Shown one piece after another: positions 47,070-58,481 of a stretch of DNA of 64,000 nucleotides. The position numbers were made by a program, and so were the translations under genes. This stretch comes from Ornithodoros turicata (Eukaryota > Arthropoda > Arachnida > Ixodida > Argasidae). Where the stretch lies: NCBI RefSeq assembly GCF_037126465.1, contig NW_026999401.1, positions 1,262,501 to 1,326,500 on the forward strand, given 5' to 3'. Within the stretch, counting starts at the first letter, position 1. Each line of letters starts with the position of its first letter. The notes beneath the pieces are model-generated. The model was not told the origin of the DNA, made no database searches, and saw only the letters and a list, made by a program, of their open reading frames with translations.

Positions 47070-47387
47070 ATGAAATTTGAAGAAAAAGCTACTGCTGTGA
47101 AAACATATACTCGCGAAAAGCATCAGAAGCTATCTTACAGAAGCCCTTACTGTCATGCACGGAATAAGAACTCCAGAAACGGAGCATGCACGGAGCATGT
47201 ACTTCGTGCTGTCATGCAACCACCTTGCGGAACAGTATTACTCGTGCGAACGTCTGGTGACGTGAACATCTTGAAATCGAAATTTCCTCGATGCAACTTT
47301 TGCTCGCGCACTATCTTCCTGCGTTGCAAAAACAGCTGTCCCGCTAATAAGACGATCTACATGCCCTCATTTCCCTGTACAGTTTGA
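47070..47387 (+). other. Cysteine-rich frame, unit 4 version
   Basis: Here the CNFCSRTIFLRCKNSC frame is joined in register to an upstream reading frame because 11 nt present in units 1-3 are absent. It ends in a TGA at the same place as the short frames of units 1-3. This may be the ancestral arrangement, with units 1-3 altered, or the reverse. Confidence 0.3.
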
Positions 47388-47773
47388 GGAGGACACGAAC
47401 CGCGATTCGCAGAAAAACAGGAAGAAACACCGCTGGATATCCCTAAAAAAACTAAAAAAAGGGCCGAGATGTCGTCATGTGGAATAGAGTGATCTATGAG
47501 TTATACCGGCATACCTTGGACAAAAGGAAATATAACATAGGCTGCTGCAGAGGGTCAAGATATCCTTTGTCGTGGGGTAGAGTAACCTCTCCTGGACGCT
47601 CAAGGGAGGAGTACGTTTTTTCTTTTTTTCCCTCTTTTTTTTCTCTTAATCCGAAGATACCGGAAGCCTAGCTGTAACTTAGTTCTTTAGATTATTTTTT
47701 GAGTGGCCGTGAGTAGTATATACTCTTCCCAACACAAAGTGCAATACAAACTGATGACTATATTCCATGCACA

Positions 47774-48119
47774 AAATTCAAAGTTCAAGGCACGGGAAGC
47801 ATCTCCTGACTATTGTACGTATTGCAATAGAATTCACTTATTCTGTTCTCGAATTAACCGCGAAAAATGCGAATTACGTTCCCACATTTGGTACCTTCAA
47901 ATTGTGCAATACTTAGAATTTTTCGTTTTCTGCTTGTCTTTGTCCTTTTTTTTTTCATTTGCCCCATTGTGTCTGCAGTGTTTTCCGCCCTTGCGAGCAG
48001 GGGGGGGGGAGGGAATATGTTTAATGCAAAGTAAGAAAAAAGAGAAGGTAAGGGAAAGGTTAGCAGGATATTGTGTATTACCTAAGCCGTTGTCCACGAG
48101 CGACTGGGGCACATTATAA
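47774..48119 (+). pseudogene. Cysteine-rich exon copy with lost acceptor, unit 4
   Basis: The acceptor CATGCAG has become CATGCAC, and the internal GTAAGT has become GTACGT. The cysteines are still readable, but splicing into it is unlikely. A G-run and an inserted AG-rich stretch near 48000-48060 disturb the 3' part. Confidence 0.45.
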
Positions 48120-48895
48120 CTAGAGCTGAGCGCGGGTGCAGGCATACCTGCGGGTACCCGCAGTTACCCGCACATCGTCACGATTTGCGGATAGGAGGAA
48201 TTCGCGATAGCTGCGGGTAGTGGGTAAAATGCGGGTGTACCCGCAATGCACTCCATCGCCAACTAAGTAATCCCTCTGTGTCGCACGCGAGCTCAGCAGT
48301 GCGCCATATCGTTGGCCGTATAAATCCATGTGCCAGACAACAGCAGGCAAGTGCTGGCGGGTGAGTTCGGTTACTAATGCAGACATGTATGGCTCTCTGT
48401 TGGATTGCAGTTTTATTGGCATATGATTGAAGCCGTCCGACACACGTAGCCAACACTCAGAATTTCCTTCGTTTTAAAATAGAAACAGCGGTAAACTGGA
48501 AGAGGAACATTTCCCCCTGTGGGGCCGAATGCGGGTATGCGGATATACAGACAGAACTGCGGGTGCGAGTCACCCGGATTAAATTCTTGCGCGTGCGGGT
48601 CACACACGCGATGGTACAGTGCGGGTCCAAGTTTGCTTACCCGCACTCACCCTCTACTTATAACAGTCATTAAAAAAGTTGAATTATACAACATTTAAAG
48701 TTGAGAACATGGAATAAGAAACTGTAACAAACCCGCGAAAACTGTCCGTGCTTAAAAGCTGAAGAAACTCCCCCAGGCATCGATCGCCATTCCCAATGAA
48801 ACACTACAGAGTTTTAGTGCGTCGTTTGCTATCCTGTTTGCGCAAGTAAGGGATAGCATAGATGGTTCTGCGCATCCCAAATAGCGAGAGACATT

Positions 48896-49397
48896 CGCGC
48901 AGTGCGAGGAACCACCAAGGGCATCTGTTACGTACGCTACCGCCTTTACGTACGATGTACTAAAACTCTCTAATGAAGCAAGTAAGCTGTACGAACGACA
49001 CATGAATAATGATATGAGAAATAAGAAGAAGACAAGATTGGGAGCGCGAACTCTTAGAGCGACTACAGTGACGACTACAGTGACGACTCTTAGAGTGACT
49101 ACAAAGCAGACGACAGCGTCGTCCCTGACACTACTCTGTTAAGCAATGGCATGGGCACTCATTTGCAGGGTGTCTTTTTTTAGGCGATACAGATTTGTCA
49201 TAAAAAAACTATAAGGGCTCTAGACGTGCTGTTTTCACATCTGTCATCTCTGGGTCGGCGGACGTTCTTGGCCATATGTTGCTCAACTGTCAAATCACTA
49301 ATTACCTAAAAATAGTTAATTGAGTTTTTAATTATAAAAGCTACGTAGCGTTCCAGTCTCCGAAACCGACCTCCTGGTCCGGACACTAAGCCTAACT
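48896..49397. other. No recognisable gene; short satellite-like repeat
   Basis: GACGACT/AGAGTGACTACA units recur at 49060-49110. The rest shows nothing recognisable. Confidence 0.4.
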
Positions 49398-50150
49398 TTA
49401 TTGTTTTCCTAATGTCCCGTGCTTTTCCTCGTCCTCGTCTATTCCTACGTTACATGCTCCCACACCATCCCTCCGTGGATGGTACGGCAAGACGTTTTTT
49501 CCTATGGTGGCCATCTCGTCTCCCCACCGCGCACCTTTATAACCGATAGCCTTCAGTAGACCCCTTTGGTGTACTGCCTTTTGGACTTCATATGGCCCAC
49601 TGAAACTGGTCTTGCTTCCCGGGACACCCCGTCGCACCAGTATCGCGCCACCAACTCTAATTTCAGTAATCTTTCGGCTCTTGCGCCTGTCAAAGTTCCT
49701 CTTCATTCTGGAGCGGTACTTGTCAATCGCCTGTGTGACGTGATTGGTTACGTGCAAGCGTTCATCAGCAGGGAACAGCGCCGGTGTGTTAAATGCTGCA
49801 AAGTGTGGACTGCATCCGAGAGCAGTGACGGGCGATCTGTTATGGTGCCGTACCGCCGCATCTAGTGCTCACTTCTAGCCTCCTCTGAATTGGGTGTACA
49901 TCGAGATGTACTGTTTTATGACTCTAATTACTCTTTCGGCGAGGCCATCTGCAGTTGGGTGGTATGGTGTTGTCGGTTGGAGTCGTATTCCTCGTTGCTG
50001 GGCCCAACTGCGTAACCGACGACTCCTGAATGGCGGTCCGTTGTCCGAAACTATTGTTTTGGTGTTCCGGAAGGTGTCTCGGTCCATTAGAGTAATCACG
50101 GCGTCCTCTCGCCCTGGACGCGCAGCGAGTACATTGGTTTATGGCCACCA
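49398..50150 (-). mobile_element. Ty3/gypsy-type integrase remnant
   Basis: On the minus strand 50099-49875 codes part of an integrase core (TIVSDNGPPFRS, then TTPYHPTADGLAERVIRVIK), the second Asp and the Glu of the DDE triad with typical spacing. 49757-49398 codes the C-terminal part (RVGGAILVRRGVPGSKTSF, FSGPYEV). The two lie in different frames, and neither LTR nor reverse transcriptase is seen, so it is a decayed fragment. Confidence 0.8.
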
Positions 50151-50213
50151 GGAACGCCTGTGTACGACTAATGCCCTCCCCTTTCTTTTTGAGCTCGCCA
50201 GCCCCTCTCTCTC

Positions 50214-50390
50214 ATGAGGATGAGTGAGAGAGAGTGGCTGGTTTGTCCCTTCAGATGACGCACCCTTGGAAGTCGCTGGGCAGGTGTGGTAGCTTAGCTC
50301 AATTGGTAGAGCCCTGGACCGGTAATCCAGAAGATGTGGGTTCGAGTCCTAGAGCCTGGCTAACCTTTTCAGCTAACCTTTTCGCCGAAT
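50214..50390 (+). mobile_element. tRNA-derived SINE, Ruka-like
   Basis: tRNA-like head 50288-50365 with A box TAGCTCAATTGG and an intact B box GGTTCGAGTCC. The anticodon loop is CCGGTAA. The upstream part from GAGGATGAGTGAGAG matches the macro-unit SINEs. The tail ends CTAACCTTTTCAGC and is rearranged. Confidence 0.75.
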
Positions 50391-50512
50391 TCTGACCTTG
50401 CCGAGCAGGGGCCTGCTAGAAATTTGCTTTTTTCTGGGTCACATATACTTAGTGGAGTTATGTGGTATCTGTTTGGCATCTTTTTGGGACTCGTTTTTAG
50501 ATGGCTCCTATC

Positions 50513-51146
50513 TAGGGTTGCCACCTTTCCTAGTGAAAAATACCGGCTGAAGGAGAGGAGGTGGAGTAGATGGAAAGGAGGAAAGGCTACTGGGAAAAGG
50601 AAGCGGGTGAAGGGTATACACGCAGAGAGAGAGAGAGAGAAAGAGAGAGAGCTCAAGATAATATGAGGAAACATATGTTCCTGCGTCTGGCTGTATGATT
50701 AATGCTAGAAATTGCTCTAAACAAGCACGAACGCTACACTGGATCGTACTGGAGCAACCGAATTGGACTGCCACAGACAAACCCTTCTTTGCAGGCGGAT
50801 ATCTCATGATGGTCGTGTACGGCCTAAGTTCTAGCTGGCTCGACACAACCACCAACAGCTTCGCACAGCCACTGATCTCGTCCCCTCCGAACACAAGACT
50901 CAATGAATAACAATGATAATAATAATAATAATGAATAACTAAGAAAAGTACTGGTGACTGCGGAGTTGGGTGTGTGATTTATTCAAGCTGTAGCGGAATG
51001 TTGAAGAGAAAGCCCCGCAAAATCCCCTGTGAAAGGTCTCGAGCCACAGATACCGGCAGGAGGCTGCCGGTATCACCTTCCTACAGGGAACCGGCAGAGC
51101 GAGCAAATAACCGGCCGTGACGGTATAATACCGGCCTGGTGGCACA
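50513..51146. mobile_element. hAT-type element with ACCGG repeats (634 bp)
   Basis: A perfect 8-bp duplication CTCCTATC (50505-50512, 51147-51154) flanks TAGGGTTGCCACC at the left and GGTGGCACA at the right. The inverted repeats are partly degenerate. TACCGGC-type repeats lie near both ends, mainly the right. No transposase. Confidence 0.8.
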
Positions 51147-51154
51147 CTCCTATC

Positions 51155-51560
51155 ACACAGCGAGGTTTAGGCGATTCATGTCACATAGCGGCCACATGAC
51201 CAGTGACCGGTGACTTTTTGCGTTCAAGGATAAATGCTATATTCATTGTATTTGAAATACTTTTTGGAGTATTTCCTACTCTATCTTAATTACTTTAATT
51301 TTTATGTATTTATACTCTGTCTTAATTACATTCTAACGTCAGTATTTATTATCTGATCTTAAATACATTTTTGAGTATCTTGTGCATGTCTGATTACAGC
51401 CAAACGAGGCATCTTCGACCCGCCACAGAAGATTCCAATTGGAAATGGCCTGTGTTTTTATCTAGATGTCATAATACCGTGTTAGCAGAAGAGTCTACAA
51501 CGGTAGGTGTGTTTGCTACTTTTTGTCTCCCCCTCCCCCCATGTAACAACAACAATCTAA
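51155..51560. other. Possible partial hAT end; otherwise nothing
   Basis: Repeated AAATAC/GTATTT motifs at 51237-51385 resemble the subterminal repeats of the hAT elements here, but I find no matching terminus or target duplication. Confidence 0.35.
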
Positions 51561-52953
51561 ATGAATGAATGAATGGATGATGCTGATGATATGGGATGTT
51601 TCCCTGCGTTGTGTGCATGACCCTACCCCTTTCCAAAAAGGTTCACATGAAGAGATGAAGTGGGAAGGAAAACAAAACAAATCCCTACAGTTCTTGAAGG
51701 AGGCCCTCAGAAAGGAAAGACAAGAGGGCGAAGTGCAGGGCAGTGATGAGCGGGGTTACACCATGGGCCGACAACTTTGCGGATGATGAATGGCATCCAA
51801 TCCAGCAGTTCAGGTTCCGTCGCCAGGCTGAAGCCGACTTGCTATTCCTTGCAAAAAAAGAAAAAGAAACAGAAAGAGAAAAGGAAAAAGGGGCAGCGGG
51901 GGGCATTCGGCTGGTGGACAGTAGCCCGCCTATATACGTATGGTCCACGACCCGCGGTCAGAAAACTTTTTCAGAAACGAGTAATACCTGGACATCCTGG
52001 AGTCCAGCGGCGTCCGGGTGCGCCGCTAAAATGGCCTTGAGGATAGCTAGAATTATGGGGACCAGCACAGCTGCCGGGGCACCATCGGCTCACTTGTCGC
52101 CTCAGGCGCGGAGGGGAACGGTGTGCTTGTATGTGCACCAATTTGTGGAACCGCAGCGCCCTCTTGACTACTAGAGGTGTGCGCCGCCGCGCCGCCGCCG
52201 AGTGCATAAGCCACGCCGCCGCCGCCGATGCAGAGGGGTCGTCGCGGCGCCGCCTCCGATACTGCAATAGCTGGCCGTGGCAAGAGCCCATACAAGAGCC
52301 CGTTCACGTTCTTTGTATTGGCTAAATCCGAAATATAACTTTGCTTTTTCCTACAGTCGTCTATTCAGAGCATGCTACGAATAATTTGTCCCTAAAAGCG
52401 TCGAAACCTAATGCTTGAAAGACTATAAAACGCCGGCATCGTGTTCACCCCGCACTTTTACATAACACTTGCAGAAGCGGGACGGGGGCGGAGAAGGGTC
52501 ACGCCGATAGAAGCAGGTCGGCGTGGCGCCGCCGCAATATAGTAAATAGTAGATACGCCGCCGCCGACAAAATTGCGTCAGCGCACACCTCTATTGACAA
52601 CATCCATAGGTCTGGCGCAAGGGAGGCGAAGACGCCAGGGGGCATCCAGGCTATAACCGTTGTCTCTCTCGTGGGTACTCTTGGGCGCTTTGGATCTCGC
52701 TGAATCCGATATGGAGGTGGGGTGGGGTGGGGGGAGACCGCTGTATCGCCGACCGCTTGCGCGGACACAGAGAGCGGGAAGCCGCATGCGGACCTCCAAA
52801 GTTGGAGCATCTTGGTTGCCGCCGCGAAGTGCACTCCTTCATAGAGTACGGTCCCGAGCACTGTGTGGGCCAACGACAGTTGCGCGAGAGATGCCCGAAA
52901 CGCTGGCAGTTGGAACACTGGGTTGGGCCATTCAAGCCCCCATATTGAAACAT
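51561..52953 (-). mobile_element. Internally deleted LINE, minus strand
   Basis: 52953-52594 codes a gag-like ORF1 segment with a CCHC knuckle (CSNCQRFGHLSRNC) and degenerate further knuckles (CSGPYSMKEC, CSNFGGPH). After a hAT insertion (52172-52593) ORF1 continues to about 51970 (ILKAILAAHPDAAGLQDVQ in one frame). It is then joined to the 3' end of the same type of LINE (51850-51561: SAHGVTPL, then a 3' region with TTTTTGGAAAGGGGTAGGGTC). The reverse transcriptase is missing. Probably an R1/I/Jockey-type element. Confidence 0.7.
52172..52593. mobile_element. hAT-type element, GCCGCC-rich (422 bp)
   Basis: TAGAGGTGTGCGC and GCGCACACCTCTA form the terminal inverted repeat. The flanking octamers TTGACTAC (52164-52171) and TTGACAAC (52594-52601) differ at one base. 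GCCGCC repeats lie near both ends. It interrupts the LINE ORF1. Confidence 0.85.
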
Positions 52954-53038
52954 TTTCCTCTTTACGTGTACTCCTCACATAGTATTCCTCAGAACGAGGT
53001 TAACGACCACAAGTGTCTCCATACCATTAGGAATACTA

Positions 53039-53211
53039 CACTCCTAAGAAGACAGGTAGAATTTTCTACCCAAGCTGGTAGAATGACAGTTACTACTGTA
53101 TAGTAGTTTGTTTCTACTCTGCAGCTATACCCAAAAGGTAAAATTGGTTTGAGTAGAAATGTGGTTGCAGTGCAGTTCTACCGAGATGGGTAGCCTTTTT
53201 GTCTTGAAGTG
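53039..53211. mobile_element. Short MITE flanked by TA
   Basis: CACTCCTAAGAAGACA and TGTCTTGAAGTG are imperfect inverted ends flanked by TA on both sides. GTAGAA/TTCTAC motifs recur inside. The first bases resemble the CACTCTTAA ends of the palindromic MITEs, which suggests a shared mobiliser. Confidence 0.65.
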
Positions 53212-53213
53212 TA

Positions 53214-54307
53214 CAGCTGGTACTTTTCCTCACTTACGCGTTAGCACCGCGAAACCAGGATTTCCCTACACCCTCCCTCCCTGCATTTTTGCAACCCCCA
53301 GAAATTTTTCAGGTGACCCCACCCAGCTCAGCCACCAACACGTTCTGATAGTGTCTCCAGCACAGCGAGTTACATCCTGTACTGCCAAACTTGGGCTGTA
53401 GCACCACAGTCATGCAGATGGTCGTACCACGCATTTGTCCAAAATCATTTGAAAGTGACTGTTCAATGCATATATTGCGCGCATATATGCAATGTGTGCG
53501 GATACGCAAACTCAATGTGGATAATCAAGAACCATTTGTGCCCAACTCAATCGAGCAGGGTATTCTGCTTTTTTCCTATAAGGTTTTCACTGTTGGTTGC
53601 TAGGTGTTCACTGAGATTCGTGAGATAAGGTGGTAGTCCTTTTTTCTTTGTCGCACGTGTGACTATGCATCGTAATGTTGAAATGCCGTTATAATGAATC
53701 TCCATTCTAATGTACTGTGTTCTAACGTAATAACATGTAAAAATAAAACGGGAAAGCTGTGCAGATATGTCACCAATGTACCACGATTCTTTCCGTGTCT
53801 AAGAAAAATTCCGTAAGCGGAACCTTCACCAAGCTACCCCTGCCCCTTGAAAGCTCGCCCCCCCTCCCCCCCAGCAGTGAATTTCTGGGGAAATCACTGC
53901 TACGAAACAAGACACAACAGGAGGGCTAGTCAGTACGCATATATGGGCCGGTCTTCATGACGGAGACTATCGACATCTAGCTGCAAAGTCCGCCATAACA
54001 GAGAGAATACGAGATACCGGGGGAAGGCAGGAATTAGAAGCCTTTTCAATGAAGGACGAACGAATACGATGCTGTCTTCGCTAGTCGTTCACGTTGTCGG
54101 TTAGCAAACTAGCCCAAATTTGTGCTACCAGCGTCTCGGCCGAGCGGGTTAAAGGGATAGCTCGTTCCCCACCGAAAAAAAAAAAGTGTGCTGGACAGTA
54201 CACTAGCCCCTTTCGTTCGACATATTTTCCTGTCGGCATCGGCAGCGTGGCGTTCAGTTCTCGCTTTGCCGTTCACATTCATACAACCCCGAACTGTGTC
54301 ACTAGTG
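53214..54307. other. No recognisable gene
   Basis: Short ORFs only. AATAAA occurs near 53742. A tRNA 5'-half-like string near 54130 lacks a B box. Nothing is supported. Confidence 0.4.
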
Positions 54308-54315
54308 AGCTGTTC

Positions 54316-55729
54316 CTGGGATGGGCAGTAACAGTAATACTTCGTATTATAATACTATTACTGTAATACTTTTGAGTATTTGTATTATGTATTATAATAC
54401 TCGTTTTTGAAATGTATTTGTATCTGTATTATAATACACAAAACGAGGTATTTCATGTGTTATAAAACTTTTGAAGGCGTAATACTTACCCAGAGGTCGT
54501 AAGTTCGACGTGCAAAGTGTCACTGGAGCACCGTTACCAGTAATTTTTCGTGTCCCACAAACATCTGAACACGAACAAGGCTCCCATTACAGTGTTCCCC
54601 TGCCCCAAATTATCCAAAAGCGAGTGACATTGGCGCCAGAGATTACTAGAGGTTTCCTGACATTCCTTCCAGTTGAGCATCCGTAAGGATAAGTCACACC
54701 AGTGCAAGCCCTTTGTCTTATGAAAGAGTGCATCCAGTGCAGACAGTCACCCCTGTACGTGGTTGCACTACGGGTAGTCACAGGTTTTTGAATGGCCCAC
54801 ATTTTATAGTACAGAGCGGATTAAATCAGGGCTCTACCACAGTGAGAGCAAGTTGTTCACTACGATCGAATTGATCAGCGCTGTCTGATCGTATTCGGAA
54901 AGATCAAGCCACGTGCAAGAATGTAAGAGTGAATACGACGTTATTGGAGAATGATTGTCTCGATAAGTAATGGGCATATATCTAAGTAATTCTTCTGTTC
55001 CTTTCTCCCCAAGTTAAGTATCAATGTACAGGGTTCGCCAAGATAAACTTCGGGGTTTGTAACGAAGATAAAACAAATAAGAACAGTGTCGGAAAGCTAA
55101 AGTAGATGTTAGAGGACGTATTATGCCCCAAAATTTTATGTCGATAATGCCGCTCAGTCTGTTTCTCTGCGGATAAATCGTGAGAATTAAAAAACCGCCG
55201 CTGCCTAAACGGCTATACCTGTGTTTAAGCTTCTCTCCGTCAGATGGCGAAAGGGTCGAACGCGGCGTTGCAGACTACGACTCTGCATTCAGTTCCACTT
55301 TTTCACTTTGTTTCGATGTCGTCTGCAACGCCGCGTTCAACCGTTTCGCCATCTGACGCAAAGGAGCATAAACATAGGTATATAGCCGATTAGGCAGCGG
55401 CGGTTTTCTAATTTTCACGATTTATCCGCAGAGAAACGGACCAAATGGCAGTATCGACATAAAATTTTGGGGCATAATACGTCCTCTAACATCTACTTTA
55501 GCTTCCCGACGCTGTTCTTATTTGTTTTATCTTCTTTACAAGCCCCGAAGTTTATCTTGGCGAACCCTGTATTACAAGTATTACTCGTGTAATACAGAGA
55601 AGTATTAGTATTATGTATTATAATACTCATTTCTGAAATGTATTTATATATGTATTATAATACTGATTTCTAGGGAGTATTATGTATTAGTATTATAATA
55701 CAAAATATGAGTATTACTGCCCATCCCTG
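54316..55729. mobile_element. hAT-type element with TAATAC subterminal repeats (1414 bp)
   Basis: The ends CTGGGATGGGCAGTAA and TTACTGCCCATCCCTG are flanked by AGCTGTTC (54308-54315) and AGCTCTTC (55730-55737), one mismatch. Many TAATAC/GTATTA units lie near both ends. A 541-bp palindrome is nested inside. No transposase. Confidence 0.82.
55029..55569. mobile_element. 541-bp palindromic fold-back element
   Basis: CAGGGTTCGCCAAGATAAAC and its complement end the element, flanked by TA on both sides. The arms pair along nearly the whole length (for example GGCGTTGCAGACTACGACTC with the diverged complement near 55320). It inserted into the hAT-type element. Confidence 0.85.
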
Positions 55730-55791
55730 AGCTCTTCGGCAGAAGGAAGGAACGGTTGCATTCAAGCAACGAAGATTAGGCCACTATTTTG

Positions 55792-57078
55792 CAGTGATGA
55801 CCACTAACTACCTCTACAGTAGTTTAACTATAACTACTAATTACTTTGCCACTGAGTAGTTTAAGTAGTAGTTTAACTACTTTTTGGGGGAGTAGTTAGA
55901 AAGTACTTCTTTAACTACTGCAATGTAGTTTAACTACATCTATAACTATACTTAACGTTGTCCATCAACACCAATCCCTTGTAGTGTTCTCAGACACCTA
56001 TATATGAATCACAAGCAGTGATAAACTTATGCTCAAGCCATTGCTACGATCGTCATATATAAAGCTTGCGGCGGGATTCTTTCTGTGTCTACGCGATAAA
56101 CTAAGTTGCAGAATTATTTCGCAGCAAATGAGGCTTCACTAGACAAGCATTAAAAGTGAAGATGTAGTATACATGCAGGGAACAATTGCTCTGCAGCTCC
56201 GTTCTCGTCAAACAAGCAGCTCAAGGTAAAGGTCGGAAGCACAATCGTGCCGTAAAGCTTGCGGCAAAATCGGAAGTAGTTGGCGCCTTCAGTAACCTAA
56301 CTACTGTAGTTAACTACTTAAAATAGTAGTTTAACTAGTAGTTGCACACTGCATTTCTGCAGGTAGTTGATAACTACTTTTTAACTACAATCAGGTAGTT
56401 TAACTAGTAGTTTAACTACATCTACGCCTCACCATCGCCGCTCAGCAGTCTCCATCATACTTTCGAATGGAGATATGCGCTCCCTCTTGTCCGCGTTGAC
56501 GTCGCCCTGGGCCCATCAGGAATGGTGTCATGACATCACCCGGTGGTCGCTTCTGTATGCTGTTGACCCAACGCTTTCATTTGAAATGCCAGGCGGTTTC
56601 CCTCGCCTCTTTACGTCCCTAGTGCGTCGTTTACGACTTAGCGTCGCATTCACCCCTGCACTCCGGTATAGGCTGGGCCACAGCACCACGGCGCTGTGTA
56701 CAACTTGTGGTTTCCCGGCAACAATTCGACACACACTCGAAGACTGCAGCCAGTAAGTACGCGAGCGACGGGCCTTTAAATCTCAACTTGAAATGCTGGA
56801 TCAGAGGCCATTCAACATCCTCAAAGTTCTCGGCCCATGGAGTAACCCTGGACACCAGTGCCGTGCACTTGGCGCTCTTCTTTCATTTCTGAGGGTCACC
56901 GGCCTCCTTCACGAACTGTAGGGATTTCCTTCCCTCGTCATCCTTTCATGTGAACCTTTTTGGAATGGGGTAGGGTCCTGCCCTCAATGCAGAAAAACAC
57001 CCCACATCATCATCATCATCCATTCATCTATGTTGTTGTTGTTGTTAACTACATCTAGTTAACTACTGGCCATCACTG
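55792..57078. mobile_element. hAT-type element with GTAGTTTAAC repeats (1287 bp)
   Basis: CAGTGATGACC and GGCCATCACTG ends with a perfect 8-bp duplication CTATTTTG (55784-55791, 57079-57086). GTAGTTAACTA-type repeats flank a non-repetitive middle. A LINE 3' fragment lies in its right half. Confidence 0.9.
56475..57028 (+). mobile_element. LINE 3' fragment inside the hAT-type element
   Basis: Codes the C-terminal end of a LINE ORF2: RLRLSVAFTPALRYRLGHST, then CTTCGFPATIRHTLEDC (a CCHC-type finger common in R1/I-type elements), continuing in the same sense to TGCACTTGGCGCTCTT and a stop near 56920. A 3' region with TTTTTGGAATGGGGTAGGGTC and a CAT repeat follows. The 3' end matches the LINE at 51561-51850, so both are one family. 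Confidence 0.75.
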
Positions 57079-57602
57079 CTATTTTGACAGGCTGCATATG
57101 ATTTGTTTTCCTAGAAAAGATCATATATTGAATAGCAGTCAACGAGGAAGAGCTCGCCATGCTGATTTTTCAAACCTGCAGACGTTTTTTTTTCTAACAA
57201 CGAATGAGAAGACCCTCTCTCACCGACGTCAGACAAGAGAGGGTGTGGTCTGCTGTTCGGACACTCGAAGCTCTAACTGCGGCAGCGATTTTGTAAATGA
57301 AATTGCGCCTCACTTAAAAAGTTTTGGGCAGAAGTATTCTTCGGAAATGTTTTTCATATACTGCTTTACAAGATGAGAGCGGGTTTTCGCCATATTGGAC
57401 ATCACTTTCACGCTCCTTTAATTGGATTGGATTGGGCTCGTGCATTTTAACAGCCTCGGGTACACATTTGGAACGATAAGCGAGCTATCTTATCGACAGG
57501 GGTATCACATAAGAGGGCACATTGTATATTTTAGACTTTTACTGCAAAGTGAAAAAAAAAAAAGGATGGAGTGGGAAGAGCATTTTTTAGGTTGCAGCAA
57601 AC

Positions 57603-58472
57603 CATAGACTGGGAAGTTACCCGTCAAAAAGAACTCTTTACGAGTTAAGCTACCGTGTGAGAAACGTAATTAAGTTAGGAACGAAGTTCTAAAGCCCGAA
57701 ATATAACTCGCAGTTACTGAGTTACTTAAAGAAAGAAAAAGTTACTTCCAACTTTCTTCCTACACAAAATAGCATTACGCAGGTGCAGCGCGCGTGAGCA
57801 GTTGAATTAGAACTTGAGTTGCCTGCGGAAGAGTGAAACACGCTTAGATCGTTTTTGGTTTATGTCCAATAATACCCCTCTCCCTGTCTGTAAACAAATG
57901 ACGTCATAGTGTTCGACAGCGCCACCAATTTGCTAGAGTCGAACTACGCTCGAAGGTACGTAGATGCCAACAAGATCGCGCCCGAAAGCCAAATGTCTTG
58001 AGGGGGTTACGAATGGTCTCTCTGAAAGGGACGCGACCTTCGGTCCTACTTTTCTTTCCATGGGAGGCAGCGAACAAGTGCCCGTTCGTGGAACCCAGCC
58101 CCCTCCTTGCGATTTGTTTCGGTTTCAGTGCGTCCACCAACGTCATGATGACGTTGTGGGCGCATAATGGTTCAGCTTCATTTCAGTGGTAGCGGTTTCT
58201 TTACTTTCTGAATAAAATACTGTCACTGATTGAATACCACGTTTTATGGCACAAAAAAAAAATGTCGTGAAGGAATCGGAGAGAAAGCAAGAAAATATGT
58301 GGACGTGAGTGAAAAGCGAATTAAAGGTAACTTGGAACTTAAGTTACTTTGGCAAAGTTAGTCGACAAAGAAACGAATTTCTCTTAAAGTTACCACGTCG
58401 CAAAAGTACCGAGTTAAGTTACAAGTTACCAAAAAAAAAACTTAGTTACAGTAACGAGTTACCTCAAACTCT
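57603..58472. mobile_element. hAT-type element with AGTTAC repeats (870 bp)
   Basis: GCAGCAAAC at 57594-57602 and 58473-58481 flanks the element. The ends CATAGACTGGGAAGTTAC and GTTACCTCAAACTCTG are only partly complementary. GTTACTT/AAGTAAC units recur near both ends. The 9 shared flank bases may be an 8-bp duplication plus chance. Confidence 0.6.
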
Positions 58473-58481
58473 GCAGCAAAC

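Larger units (their letters stand above)
42946..48895 (+). repeat. Macro-unit 4, diverged and truncated
   Basis: The first 3 kb match unit 3 closely. From about 45.9 kb the sequence diverges with small deletions, and homology ends at GAGAGACATTC (48895), before the MITE that starts the next unit elsewhere. It keeps MITE 42952-43189, hairpin 43439-43494, SINE head 43640-43716, CAGGGTGT element 44231-44601, composite SINE 46631-46788 and hAT-like element 48121-48657. Its greater divergence in the 3' half suggests it holds the older copy of that part. Confidence 0.88.

Noticed and set aside
51971..52325. Alanine-rich ORFs around the GCC repeats
   Set aside because: Translations of the GCCGCC subterminal repeats of a hAT element.
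54129..54160. tRNA-Ser/Leu-like 5' half (CTCGGCCGAGCGGGTTAAAG)
   Set aside because: No anticodon arm, no B box and no acceptor-stem partner.
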